Numbered from the stretch's first letter, positions 24,104 through 35,739 are shown. The stretch is 64,000 nucleotides of DNA from an uncultured Bifidobacterium sp. (GCF_949292005.1 NZ_CASEXV010000090.1:10281-74280); one strand, 5' to 3'. A program made the numbers and translations. Notes: generated by a model not told the origin, from the letters alone.

Positions 24104-26263
24104 ATGGGTGATTCCACCACACAGGTCGAGGGAACCGTCATCGACGGCCGCTATCGCATCACCCGCCGCATAGCCGCGGGTGGCATGGCGACCGTCTTCC
24201 TCGCCATCGACGGAAGGCTCGACAGGAACGTCGCGATCAAAGTGATGCACACCCAATTGGCGAATGGGCCACACCGCGAGCAGTTCGTGGAACGATTCCA
24301 CCGCGAGGCCCGATCCGCGGCCGCGATCGCCAACCCCCATATCGTGCAGGTCTACGACACCGGCGAGTACTCCCAACGTGAGTACCTCGTCATGGAATAC
24401 GTCCACGGGGTCAACCTCCGCGACGAGATGTCACGCCGCTCGACATTCGACGTGCGCTCGACATTCCGCATCCTCGCGGAAACGTTGGACGGCCTCGCCG
24501 CTGCTCATGCCGCCGGGCTCGTCCACCGTGACATCAAGCCCGAGAACATTCTGATCAACGACAGAGGGCGTGTGCAGATTACTGATTTCGGGCTCGCCAA
24601 GGCCGCGTCCCAGGCGACGCTCTCCTCCACCGGCATGCTTCTGGGAACCGCATCCTATCTCGCCCCGGAATTGATTGAAAAGAACATCTCCACACCGCAG
24701 GGAGATCTGTACTCCGTGGGAATGATGGCCTGGGAGATGCTCGCCGGACGGCTTCCCTTCGTGTCGGACAACCCCGTCACCCTCGTCTTCCGTCATGTCC
24801 ATGACGACGTTCCTCCCGTCGATCAGGTCTGCCCCGGCATCGATCCGGCCATCGTGGCGTTCATCAGGCGGCTTACGGCCAGAGATCCCAGCCAACGTCC
24901 ACGTGATGCCGTGGAGGCGTTCTCAATCGTCAGGGATCTGGTCCGAGGCCTTCCCGCGGCGGCATGGGATTACCGTTTGTCTCCCGCAGCGGCACCATTC
25001 GATGTGACAGGTCGGTCCGATGTGACGCATGAATCCGAGAAGATGGATGAAAGAAGCCTCGCAAATCCAGTGGCTCCCACGGATTTGACAGGACTACGGA
25101 CTAACCAGCCGGACCAGACAGGCGGAACGAACGAGACGGACGTGGACGCGGCGAGGACGCCATTCGCGTCGCAGGACACGCAGGTGTCGCAGTATGACGA
25201 CGCTGAGGCCGGACGCACGGGGTTCCCTGGCGATGCGATGGCGACCATGCCTCTTGCGGGGGACGAATCGGTCCGTCCGCACGCGCACCGACGTGCCGTG
25301 ATCATCACTCTGATCCTCAGCGCGCTGGTCCTTGCGGCTGCGGCGGGGACCGGGGTCTGGTGGTACATGCGCGGTCCAGGAAGCTACTGGACTCTTCCCA
25401 AACCGGCGGGTTTGTCGTGTTCCTCGGACACCGCGTGCGTCATTACGAACGTATCGTGGAAGAACTATCAGAGGTCTCTCACTGTGGTGGGAATACCCTA
25501 TTCGGTCACAACAAGCTACAGCGACGACGTGGCGACCGGAAAGATCATCTCGACATCGCCGTCAACCGTGGGATCCCATGTAGGCAGACGAACGAACGAC
25601 ACAGTGTCCGTTGTCGTGTCCAAAGGCGTGAGAAAGGCCACCGTCCCCAACGATATCCTCGACACAGACACCACCCATGGAAAGAACCCCATCGCGGCTT
25701 TGCAAAAAGCCGGATTCACGAATATCGCCCATAATGATGACAGTGACTCATGGTCATTGTCGGTTCCGAAAGGCTCGGTGATATCGATCAGCCTTGACCC
25801 GGGGACGACGGCCAATCATTCGACTCCCATCACAGTCGTTCTCTCCAAAGGACCCATGCCCGTGAGCATGCCGGACATCGTCGGGAAAACAAAAAGCGAG
25901 GCGCAGTCCTCGTTCGACGACGCCAAGCTCACCGCCACATACACCGAGGAATACAGCGACACGGTCAAGAAGGGCGTGGTCATATCGGCCGAGTACGCCG
26001 CCGGCAAGGAACTTTACTGGGGCGACACGGTGTCCGTCGTCGTGTCCAAAGGGCCTGAGATGGTCACCATTCCCGACGTGCGGGGAATGTCGACGACGAA
26101 GGCGAAATCCGTGCTGACGGCACTAGGCCTTCGCATCACCGTGAGCGCCCCACTCGGCGATCTGACGCACACGGTACGCCTTCAATCGATCAGCCCGGGG
26201 ACACAGAGCCGGCTACGTAGCGAGAAAGGTGTCGCGACATCCATCACTTTGACGGTTGTGTGA
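24104..26263 (+). CDS. PASTA-domain Ser/Thr protein kinase (PknL-like)
   Basis: A 719-aa membrane kinase. The cytoplasmic Hanks-type domain (about residues 15-275) shows the glycine loop IAAGGMATVF, VAIKVM with Lys46, HRDIKPENI, DFGLAKA and the Thr/Ser-containing activation loop ATLSSTGMLLGTASYLAPE. A disordered linker (about 290-390), one membrane helix (about 397-417) and four extracellular PASTA repeats (425-719) follow; PASTA domains bind peptidoglycan fragments or lipid II in related kinases. Location beside a prenyl synthase points to the PknL group. GGCAGGA precedes ATG 24104. The 3' end overlaps convergent plsC by 20 bases. Confidence 0.92.
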   Translation: MGDSTTQVEGTVIDGRYRITRRIAAGGMATVFLAIDGRLDRNVAIKVMHTQLANGPHREQFVERFHREARSAAAIANPHIVQVYDTGEYSQREYLVMEYVHGVNLRDEMSRRSTFDVRSTFRILAETLDGLAAAHAAGLVHRDIKPENILINDRGRVQITDFGLAKAASQATLSSTGMLLGTASYLAPELIEKNISTPQGDLYSVGMMAWEMLAGRLPFVSDNPVTLVFRHVHDDVPPVDQVCPGIDPAIVAFIRRLTARDPSQRPRDAVEAFSIVRDLVRGLPAAAWDYRLSPAAAPFDVTGRSDVTHESEKMDERSLANPVAPTDLTGLRTNQPDQTGGTNETDVDAARTPFASQDTQVSQYDDAEAGRTGFPGDAMATMPLAGDESVRPHAHRRAVIITLILSALVLAAAAGTGVWWYMRGPGSYWTLPKPAGLSCSSDTACVITNVSWKNYQRSLTVVGIPYSVTTSYSDDVATGKIISTSPSTVGSHVGRRTNDTVSVVVSKGVRKATVPNDILDTDTTHGKNPIAALQKAGFTNIAHNDDSDSWSLSVPKGSVISISLDPGTTANHSTPITVVLSKGPMPVSMPDIVGKTKSEAQSSFDDAKLTATYTEEYSDTVKKGVVISAEYAAGKELYWGDTVSVVVSKGPEMVTIPDVRGMSTTKAKSVLTALGLRITVSAPLGDLTHTVRLQSISPGTQSRLRSEKGVATSITLTVV

Positions 26264-26948
26264 CACCGCGTGATGCCGCCATCCTCTTCTTCACCACTTG
26301 GGCGTATTCGTCCACATACTCCTGTCCGCCCATACGCGCTATCTCGGCGATAATACGGTCGGTGAGTGACCGCAGCTCCTCGTGGGTGACATCCCCCGGG
26401 TCACGACGTCCCACCTGGATGGGACGGCCATAGATCACCGTGGTGCGGCCTTTGGAGGGAATGGTCTGTCCTGGCTTCTGTATCTCTCGGCTGCCGATTA
26501 TCGCCGTGGGTATGATCGGGCATCCGGTTTCGAAGGCCAGCCGCGCCACACCGGTATGCCCGCGATACAGCCGGCCATCCGGGCTGCGCGTGCCCTCGAT
26601 GTGTATTCCGAAGAGATGCCCGTCCTCGATGATCGTCCTGGCATGACGGAGGGCGCCTAGAGATTTGGATCCACCTGATCGGTCCACGGGAAACACGCCA
26701 ACCGAGGTGAACCACCATGCGATGAACCGGCCCTTGAGCCCCTTTCCTTCGAAATACTCGGCCTTCCCCATGAAATGAATCATCCGGGGACAGGTGAGCG
26801 GCAGCAGCGCGTCATCGATGACCGCAAGATGGTTCGCGGCAACGATGCCACCGCCAGTCGAGGGGATGTTGTTCAGACCTTGCGCGGTGGGATGCACCCG
26901 ACGTCGGGCCACTGGTCCCAGAAGACGAACGAAAAACCAATAGAGCAC
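26244..26948 (-). CDS. plsC: 1-acyl-sn-glycerol-3-phosphate acyltransferase
   Basis: Transfers an acyl group to lysophosphatidic acid to make phosphatidic acid at the membrane. 234 aa with the acyltransferase motifs NHLAVIDD (HX4D), GVFPVDR, and IHIEGTRSPDGRLY (EGTR), plus CPIIPTAI. I place the start at GTG 26948 (VLYWFFVRLL) because GGGAGG lies seven bases ahead and this leaves 58 bases for promoters between it and the divergent gene at 27007. ATG 26975 or 26993 in the same frame are alternatives. Confidence 0.88.
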   Translation of the reverse strand: MLYWFFVRLLGPVARRRVHPTAQGLNNIPSTGGGIVAANHLAVIDDALLPLTCPRMIHFMGKAEYFEGKGLKGRFIAWWFTSVGVFPVDRSGGSKSLGALRHARTIIEDGHLFGIHIEGTRSPDGRLYRGHTGVARLAFETGCPIIPTAIIGSREIQKPGQTIPSKGRTTVIYGRPIQVGRRDPGDVTHEELRSLTDRIIAEIARMGGQEYVDEYAQVVKKRMAASRGVTQPSK

Positions 26949-27006
26949 CGAATGTCCTCCCTGCCTTCTTCTCATTTTGACATCCCGCACCATTACAGTG
27001 GGGATT

Positions 27007-27525
27007 ATGACTGACACCAACAATAGCAATGTCCCTCGCCCGCAACCGGACGACTCCGGATCCTCGTCCGAGGACATGTGGCGTGAGTTCGAGAAGGAGC
27101 ATGCGCAGGAGCTTCAGGACGTCGCCTCGTCACGCAGCGCCAAACGCTTCGAGCGTCATATCAAGCGCCAGCGCAAGAAGGCCCTTCTCTCAGTCGACGA
27201 CCTTGCCAATGGGGCGTTCACCGACGACGTTCCCTCATCCGGTCCGCGGGATTTCACACACTCGAGCGTTTTGTCCTCACCTGACGACGAGTTTGTCCCA
27301 CCGGATCCCCATCATGAACGGCCACGGGCGTCAATCGCCGTCTTTGCTGTCCTGTTTGTGGCGGGAATACTGGCGATCATTGCATCCACGGTGGTCTCGG
27401 GGCTGACGAACACTCTGGTGTTGGTCGCCGGCGTGAGTGCCGTAATCGGTGGGGTGGGACTGATCAACACCCGCAGGCCGCACGCTCCGGGCCGCCGTGA
27501 TGGAGACGATGGGGCACGGGTATAG
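27007..27525 (+). CDS. Two-helix membrane protein of unknown function
   Basis: A 172-residue protein that I do not recognise. Residues 1-110 are hydrophilic and charged, with a basic patch (KRFERHIKRQRKKA) near residue 50. Two hydrophobic helices follow (about 118-138 and 142-158), then a short basic tail. It starts ATG 27007 after GTGGGG and is divergent from plsC. The lack of a signal peptide and the basic loop suggest both termini are cytoplasmic. A strong hairpin terminator follows 48 bases after the stop. Confidence 0.75.
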   Translation: MTDTNNSNVPRPQPDDSGSSSEDMWREFEKEHAQELQDVASSRSAKRFERHIKRQRKKALLSVDDLANGAFTDDVPSSGPRDFTHSSVLSSPDDEFVPPDPHHERPRASIAVFAVLFVAGILAIIASTVVSGLTNTLVLVAGVSAVIGGVGLINTRRPHAPGRRDGDDGARV

Positions 27526-27572
27526 TCGAACATCTCCATTGTCCGCCGTTGGAATCTGAACGTGAATCGCAT

Positions 27573-27595
27573 GAATCCGTGAATCGCACGGATTC
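27573..27595 (+). terminator. Hairpin terminator after the small membrane protein gene
   Basis: GAATCCGTG (27573-27581) and CACGGATTC (27587-27595) form a perfect 9-bp stem with a 5-base loop. It lies 48 bases after the plus-strand stop. Confidence 0.6.
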
Positions 27596-27616
27596 GAGGA
27601 TATGGAGTCCCACATA

Positions 27617-27654
27617 GTCGTGGCCCCGGTTCGATGAGGAACCGGGACCACGAC
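27617..27654 (-). terminator. Strong hairpin terminator after trpD
   Basis: A 16-bp stem with a 6-base loop (arms 27617-27632 and 27639-27654). The single mismatch is C-A in plus-strand RNA but becomes a G-U pair in the minus-strand transcript, so the stem is complete for trpD, whose stop is 36 bases upstream. No U tract follows. Confidence 0.7.
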
Positions 27655-27690
27655 GAGCAGCCGCCACTTCGACAGCCACCACGTGATTCG

Positions 27691-28737
27691 TCATCTGCGG
27701 GCAGCGGCGAGCCACCGGTCAAGAAGTCTGGCCGCGCGCGAGGAATCGACAGCCTCCTCGGCAAGCGCGTAGGCCTGAGAGAACCGATCCGACAGCGAGG
27801 CTTCTGGATCCGACAACTCACGCCCATCGGCCACAATCGCCGAGGCTGCGTTAAGCAAAGCTGTCGAACGGAACGGAACGTCCTCGCCCGCAAGGAAAGC
27901 CCTCATCCGAGAGGCGTTGTAGGCCGGCTCCCCCCCGCGGAGGTCCTCCACGGTAACCCGTTCCAGTCCCAGCTCCTCGGCGGGATCGAACTCGGTCTCG
28001 GAAATCTTCCCGTCACGGATTTCCCATACGGAGACAGGACCCGTCGGAGCCATCTCATCCAACCCCTCGGAGGATGTGTAGACCATTCCCGTCTGGCCGC
28101 GCTTCGCGTACACCTCGGCCATAATGGGACTCAACCGCCGATCGGCGCAGCCGATGGCGACATGCTGTGGATTCGCGGGATTCGTGAGCGGTCCAAGAAC
28201 GTTGAAGACGCAGGGAATGCCCAGCGCGGAACGAACGGGTCCCACAAAGCGCATGGCGGGATGGAACGTCTTCGCAAAGGCGAAAGTGATCCCCACCTCC
28301 TCGCCGATTTCCCCGACCCGCCCCGGAGTCAGATCCAGAGGAAGGCCAAGCGCCTCAAGACAGTCGGCCGCGCCACATTTGCTGGAGGCGGCCCTGTTCC
28401 CGTGTTTGACGATCCTGACGCCGGTCGATGCCGCGACGACGGATGCCATCGTCGACAGATTCACGGTCGCGGCGCCATCCCCACCGGTGCCGACGATATC
28501 CGTCGTCTCACCGGAGACCTCCAAAGGAACGGCATGAGACACCATGGCCTGCGCCGCCCCATATACCTCGGCGCTTGTCAGGCCCAGCTGCTGCTGCGTG
28601 GCCAGCACCGCGCCGACGGCGGCAGGATTCGCATCCCCCTCCATGAGGTCGTTCACAAACCACTCGGACTCCTCCGCGCTGAGATGGTTTCCAGCGATGA
28701 GTCTGGTGAGAATCGACTTCCATGTGATCTCCGCCAT
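27691..28737 (-). CDS. trpD: Anthranilate phosphoribosyltransferase
   Basis: Joins anthranilate and PRPP to give phosphoribosyl-anthranilate, the second step of tryptophan synthesis. 348 aa, starting MAEITWKSILTRLIAGNHLS, with the PRPP loop DIVGTGGDGAATVN, the NLSTMASVVAA segment and KHGNRAASSKCGAADCLEALG. ATG at 28737 follows AAGGAGGAAAC. It stands alone without other trp genes and has its own terminator, so its expression is independent here. No leader peptide, T-box or trp attenuator was seen in the 248 bases upstream. Confidence 0.95.
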   Translation of the reverse strand: MAEITWKSILTRLIAGNHLSAEESEWFVNDLMEGDANPAAVGAVLATQQQLGLTSAEVYGAAQAMVSHAVPLEVSGETTDIVGTGGDGAATVNLSTMASVVAASTGVRIVKHGNRAASSKCGAADCLEALGLPLDLTPGRVGEIGEEVGITFAFAKTFHPAMRFVGPVRSALGIPCVFNVLGPLTNPANPQHVAIGCADRRLSPIMAEVYAKRGQTGMVYTSSEGLDEMAPTGPVSVWEIRDGKISETEFDPAEELGLERVTVEDLRGGEPAYNASRMRAFLAGEDVPFRSTALLNAASAIVADGRELSDPEASLSDRFSQAYALAEEAVDSSRAARLLDRWLAAARR

Positions 28738-28910
28738 GTTTCCTCCTTAGTGCGCGATGAGGCGATGTTGAGTACGCGGACAACAATCATGTCCACACAG
28801 CGAATTGTAGTGTTCCTCCGCCGTGTCTACGTCTTCGTGTCCATAATGGATGCCCTCTCGCGCAGGTTCGACGGGATTAGGGCGTACGGCCGCAGCAGGG
28901 ATATGACGAA

Positions 28911-28951
28911 GGGCTCGGACGACGACCAAAGTCGCAACGCCATCCGAGCCC
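28911..28951 (-). terminator. secA terminator
   Basis: GGGCTCGGA (28911-28919) pairs with TCCGAGCCC (28943-28951), and an inner CGAC/GTCG hairpin lies in the loop. It begins 35 bases after the secA stop. Confidence 0.6.
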
Positions 28952-28985
28952 CGCCGGACCTCAGCCAATCATCATGGCCAGGCCG

Positions 28986-31871
<2,886 letters not shown>

Positions 31872-32068
31872 GTTCCTGCTCCCTCGTTCCACAAGTCATC
31901 AACGAGCATATCCCGAAACCATGCGTCCGGGCACAAACCTTGTCTAAGTGTACGCGACCACGGCGATAACACCCCGAAATCTTTCTCCGGCCATACGCCG
32001 CTCCTTCCCCGCGATTTCCAGAGACGTCCCACGCCGGTGGCGCCTGGGGAAGAAGCCCCATGGAAAGA

Positions 32069-32094
32069 GGGGCCACGCGATGACACGTGACCCC
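32069..32094 (-). terminator. hpf terminator
   Basis: In the minus-strand RNA, GGGGUCACG pairs with CGUGGCCCC (one G-U pair) and is followed by UCUUUCC. It begins 19 bases after the hpf stop. A second small hairpin (32045-32060) follows. Confidence 0.6.
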
Positions 32095-32112
32095 TTCATG
32101 CGGGCGGTTTCG

Positions 32113-32805
32113 CTACTTATCGGATGCTCCGGCCTTGGGCTGCGCCTTGACGTTCTCAGGGGTGTCGATTTCGAAGACCCCGTAGCTCCAGCCATGACGG
32201 TGGTAAACCACCGACGGCCTTCCCGTCGCCTTGTTGACGAACAGGAAGAAGTCGTGTCCGATCAGCTCCATCTCGTACAACGCCTCATCGATACTCATGG
32301 GCTCGGCCACATGCAGTTTGCGACGGATGACGATTGGCGTGTCACCCACCTGGACCTCCACCGACTCCCCCGGTCCCAGATCCGACGCGACCGCCGCTTC
32401 GGGGCTGGTCAAGGGCTCCTGATCCGCAAGCTCCTCGGAGCCCTCCGCACCACCATCATCCACACCGGTTCCCAAGGACTGCATCGGAACATATCCACGA
32501 CGGTGGTCCTTGCGCCGGTCCCTGGCGCGGCGAAGACGCAAAGTGAGTTTATCCAGCGCCATATCAAGGGCACTGAACTCATCAGCGCTCGATGCCTCGG
32601 CCCTCACAACAGTGCTCCCCGCGACGACGGTTATCTCCACGCGTCGCGCCGTGTCCGCCTGACGGGGGTTGCCCTCGTGAGTCAGCACCACCTGCGCGCG
32701 CTGCGTATCAGGCGCTATGGCGGTCACACGATTCATCTTGCTCTCGACGACATCACGGAACTTCTGCTTGATCTGCGTGTGGCGTCCGGTAACGACGATC
32801 TCCAT
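32113..32805 (-). CDS. hpf: Ribosome hibernation promoting factor, long form
   Basis: Binds the 30S decoding centre and pairs ribosomes into inactive 100S dimers. 230 aa. The N-terminal S30AE domain (residues 1-100) begins MEIVVTGRHTQIKQKFRD and continues through DEFSALDMALDKLTLRLRRARDR. A linker rich in acidic residues follows, then the C-terminal dimerization domain (about 170-230) with VGDTPIVIRRKLHVAEPMSIDEA and HDFFLFVNKATGRPSVVYHRHGWSYG. ATG 32805 follows AAGGAGG at five bases; the longer frame is not family-like. A TACAAT element lies 76 bases upstream. Confidence 0.93.
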   Translation of the reverse strand: MEIVVTGRHTQIKQKFRDVVESKMNRVTAIAPDTQRAQVVLTHEGNPRQADTARRVEITVVAGSTVVRAEASSADEFSALDMALDKLTLRLRRARDRRKDHRRGYVPMQSLGTGVDDGGAEGSEELADQEPLTSPEAAVASDLGPGESVEVQVGDTPIVIRRKLHVAEPMSIDEALYEMELIGHDFFLFVNKATGRPSVVYHRHGWSYGVFEIDTPENVKAQPKAGASDK

Positions 32806-32880
32806 GTGGACCTCCTTGACAATCAGGCGGGAACGACCCGCCATCTGCGTTCCAACGGCTGCCTTGCCATCGGTACGTCC

Positions 32881-32886
32881 ATTGTA
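32881..32886 (-). promoter_or_regulatory. Candidate -10 element of hpf
   Basis: Minus strand TACAAT, preceded by GTGGC. No clear -35 at the right spacing. It would give a leader of about 70 bases. Confidence 0.45.
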
Positions 32887-32969
32887 GCCACGCGCGACGC
32901 AACACTCACCCCCAATCCGCGCCACGCGAAGCGACGGTGGGACGACACGCGTTTGAGGTGGGACGCTGT

Positions 32970-32975
32970 TATGAT
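32970..32975 (+). promoter_or_regulatory. -10 element of rnpB
   Basis: TATGAT ends seven bases before the predicted first base of the RNase P RNA, the expected distance. A clear -35 is not seen. Confidence 0.6.
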
Positions 32976-32982
32976 TGTTCCC

Positions 32983-33332
32983 GCGAGACCCCCTGATGGC
33001 CGCGACCCCTTTGGGGCTGAGGAACTTCCGGGCTCCACAGAGCACGATGGCGGATAACGTCCGCCCAGGGTGACCTGAGAGATAGCGCAACAGAGAACAG
33101 ACCGCCCCGAATTTCGGGGTAAGGGTGAAACGGCGGTGCAAGAGACCACCGGGCCACTGGTAACAGCGGTCGCATGGCAAGCCTCATCGGGAGCAAGGCC
33201 AAGCAGAAGGCATCAAGGGCTGCTCGCCCGCGCCTTCGGGTAGGCCGCTGGAGCCTGGCGGCAACGTCAGGTCGAGATGGATGGCCATCCGCATGGAAAC
33301 ATGTGACAGAACCCGGGGTATGGAGGTCTCGC
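32983..33332 (+). ncRNA. rnpB: RNase P RNA
   Basis: The catalytic RNA of RNase P, which trims tRNA 5' ends, about 350 nt. Conserved core segments are readable: GAGGAACTTCCGGGCTCC, ACAGAGCACGATGG, AGGGTGAAACGGCGGTGCAA, GAGACCACCGGGCC, and the 3' core GACAGAACCCGGGGTATGG. The ends are set by P1 pairing: GCGAGACC (32983-32990) with GGTCTCGC (33325-33332). P3 and other helices follow the actinobacterial type A form. The open frames seen across this region are incidental and not genes. It is divergent from hpf and faces recX. Confidence 0.93.
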
Positions 33333-33445
33333 ACACACTTCATCGGCATTCCACCCCATTTGATGCCACGCTTCCACCGGACATCACAGGAATACGGGGG
33401 ATTGCACTGACTCCGCTTTCACTGAGCTCATCGATGCGCCGGTCA

Positions 33446-34066
33446 TCACCACTGATCGAAAAATTCCCTCGCGACGGTTCTGACATCCTCGGATTCATGA
33501 CCTTCGCGCCCCGCCGTCGCCCACAACCTGCGCAGGCACGTCCGCCGATCGCAGCCCCTCGTCCTCGATCTCACTGATTCCGCCATACGACGCGCCGATT
33601 CAAGGAAAAGCCCCTCGCTCTTCGCATGGGCAAGCAGATCGTCCGCCAGATTCCTGTCCACACGTCGACGAGAAAACTCCACGGCCACTCCTCTGGATCC
33701 CATGCACCGTTTCAGGCAATGGTCAAGAAGCATGCGCGCGTATTTCTCATCATCTATAAGACCAACGCGTATCAACGACTCAACAACATCATCCACAACC
33801 TCGCGCGGGTACTCCTTGGCGATAAGACGCTCCCGCATCGCCTGCGACGAGCGCGGGGCCGCGTCCAAAAGGCGCAAAGCCGATTCCCGACAGGCGTCAC
33901 ATCCACCATCCTCGGCGTCACGCGTTCGGCCATGATGCGGGGACCGCGGAAACGACGCATCACCTCGTATCAGTCCATCACTGTGTCTCTGTCCGAAATC
34001 GTCATTCCGCGCGTCACTCTCCACCGCCACGGGATGGGAACGAAGAAAACCATCGACGTCGATCAT
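33446..34066 (-). CDS. recX: Regulatory protein RecX
   Basis: A 206-aa modulator that inhibits RecA filament extension. After a non-conserved stretch (1-60) the three-helix repeats appear: ALRLLDAAPRSSQAMRERLIAKEYP, then VVESLIRVGLIDDEKYARMLLDHCLKRCMGSRGVAVEFSRRRVD in repeat 2. The start overlaps the recA stop in ATGA, so translation is coupled to recA. Its C-terminal repeat is weaker than in Escherichia coli RecX. Confidence 0.88.
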   Translation of the reverse strand: MIDVDGFLRSHPVAVESDARNDDFGQRHSDGLIRGDASFPRSPHHGRTRDAEDGGCDACRESALRLLDAAPRSSQAMRERLIAKEYPREVVDDVVESLIRVGLIDDEKYARMLLDHCLKRCMGSRGVAVEFSRRRVDRNLADDLLAHAKSEGLFLESARRMAESVRSRTRGCDRRTCLRRLWATAGREGHESEDVRTVAREFFDQW

Positions 34067-35217
34067 GCCGCGTTTGTCGACGACTCATCCGTGGTCCCGG
34101 CTGAGTCGTCGGAACCGTTCTGCCCATCGCCGTCGTCCCCGGCATCGGGATCGGGAATAAGTCCGAATTCCACCTTGACCTTGTTCTCAATCTCATCCGT
34201 AATCGCGGGATTGTCCTTGAGGAACTTGCGGACGTTCTCACGGCCCTGACCGAGCTGGTCTCCGTTATAGGTGAACCATGATCCCGATTTCTTGACCACA
34301 TTGCCCTGCAGGGCCATATCAAGAATCGACCCCTCCTTTGATATGCCCTCGCCATACAACACGTCGAATTCAGCGGATTTAAACGGCGGAGCCATCTTGT
34401 TTTTGACGACCTTGACCCTGGTACGGTTGCCTACGGCCTCATCACCATTCTTCAGAGTCTGTATGCGTCGAATGTCAAGACGGACCGACGAATAGAACTT
34501 CAGAGCCTTCCCACCCGTTGTGGTCTCGGGATTTCCGAAGAAGACACCGATCTTCTCGCGCAACTGGTTGATGAAGATGGCAGTGGTGCCGGCCTGGGCA
34601 AGAGCCCCGGTCATCTTTCTCAAAGCCTGACTCATAAGCCGCGCCTGTAGTCCCACATGGCTGTCACCCATCTCGCCCTCGATCTCGGCTTTGGGCACCA
34701 GCGCCGCCACCGAGTCAATGACGATAACATCCAAAGCCCCTGACCGTATGAGCATGTCGGCGATCTCCAGCGCCTGCTCCCCGTTGTCCGGCTGAGACAC
34801 CACCAAGGCATCCGTGTCCACGCCCAGATGTCTGGCGTACACGGGATCAAGAGCGTGCTCCGCGTCGATGAAGGCGGCCACTCCCCCCTTCTTCTGCGCA
34901 TTGGCGACGACATGAAGGGCGAGAGTCGTTTTGCCGGAGGATTCGGGACCGTATATCTCGACGATCCTGCCACGCGGAAGGCCTCCGATGCCAAGAGCCA
35001 TATCCAGAGCCAACGAACCGGTGGGAATGATCTCAACGTTCTGAGGGGGCTTGTCTCCCAACCTCATCGCCGAACCCTTACCAAAATTGCGCTCAACCTG
35101 CTCCAGCGCCGTGTTCAAGGCGGCCTGGCGCCGAGGGTCCACCCCGGGAACGTCCTTATCGGTGGAATCATGCCTCTCGGCGGACGTCCTTGCGGAGGAC
35201 TTTGTACGTTGCGCCAT
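34063..35217 (-). CDS. recA: Recombinase RecA
   Basis: DNA-dependent ATPase for homologous recombination and SOS induction. 384 aa with Walker A GPESSGKTTLALH, Walker B VIVIDSVAALVP, the L1/L2 DNA loops (the GALAQAGTTAIFINQLREKIG stretch includes the conserved Gln) and LKFYSSVRLDIRRIQT. A Ser/Asp-rich tail ends the protein. ATG 35217 follows AAGGAG; the longer frame is upstream noise. A LexA box sits 136 bases upstream. No intein is present. recX is coupled downstream and DUF3046 lies upstream, a common actinobacterial order. Confidence 0.97.
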   Translation of the reverse strand: MAQRTKSSARTSAERHDSTDKDVPGVDPRRQAALNTALEQVERNFGKGSAMRLGDKPPQNVEIIPTGSLALDMALGIGGLPRGRIVEIYGPESSGKTTLALHVVANAQKKGGVAAFIDAEHALDPVYARHLGVDTDALVVSQPDNGEQALEIADMLIRSGALDVIVIDSVAALVPKAEIEGEMGDSHVGLQARLMSQALRKMTGALAQAGTTAIFINQLREKIGVFFGNPETTTGGKALKFYSSVRLDIRRIQTLKNGDEAVGNRTRVKVVKNKMAPPFKSAEFDVLYGEGISKEGSILDMALQGNVVKKSGSWFTYNGDQLGQGRENVRKFLKDNPAITDEIENKVKVEFGLIPDPDAGDDGDGQNGSDDSAGTTDESSTNAA

Positions 35218-35352
35218 CGCTTCTCCTTGCTTCATTCCGTGGGATCGACTCGAACGCCCACAATAGATGCGGCCGCCATACCGGATCGGCTGACACGTCC
35301 CCTGTGGCCAAACGGCGGGAACCCATCGACATGGCCACAATACACCATCGTA

Positions 35353-35366
35353 CGAACATATGTTCG
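35353..35366. promoter_or_regulatory. LexA (SOS) box upstream of recA
   Basis: CGAACATATGTTCG is a perfect palindrome and fits the actinobacterial/Bacillus SOS box CGAAC-N4-GTTCG. It lies 136 bases before the recA start, in the gap after the DUF3046 gene. Confidence 0.85.
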
Positions 35367-35409
35367 AATGCGGTGCCATTAGGCCATCCCCCACATCAAA
35401 CGCCCGGAA

Positions 35410-35658
35410 TCAGCCCAACGCCCGAAAGGACATCGGAAGGGGGGGCGCATTATGGATCCCTCCCCATCTGCGTGAATCCGGAACGCCCATCTGATCACAC
35501 AGGACATTCCACACGATTCGCGGCTCGGTTCCGCGCGCCAGAGCCTCAAGAACCGTGGCGCCATCCAGCGCGGTAAGGCACAGATCACGCGAGACGCTCC
35601 GGCCATAGGCGCGCCCGAACACCTCGTCTACCAATTGCCAGAACTCACGTTCCCTCAC
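35410..35658 (-). CDS. DUF3046 family protein
   Basis: A conserved actinobacterial protein of 82 residues, (M)REREFWQLVDEVFGRAYGRS onward, with the family pattern LTALDGATVLEALARGTEPRIVWNVLCD. It has no known function; it regularly precedes recA. GTG 35658 is preferred because it follows AGGATGATG and the family begins at REREFW; the longer frame adds residues not seen in the family. The clgR gene is 81 bases upstream on the same strand. Confidence 0.85.
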   Translation of the reverse strand: MREREFWQLVDEVFGRAYGRSVSRDLCLTALDGATVLEALARGTEPRIVWNVLCDQMGVPDSRRWGGIHNAPPLPMSFRALG

Positions 35659-35739
35659 AGCATCATCCTCTGCGAAACGACACGCCATACGCCCACCATC
35701 GGCAATGGCGCCATCAATAAAAGATCAGAAACCATTGGG

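Noticed and set aside
28738..28985. trp attenuator or T-box before trpD
   Set aside because: No run of Trp codons, no T-box sequence and no competing hairpins were seen.
32983..33332. Several short frames on both strands in this stretch
   Set aside because: The region is the RNase P RNA gene; its conserved core elements explain the sequence.
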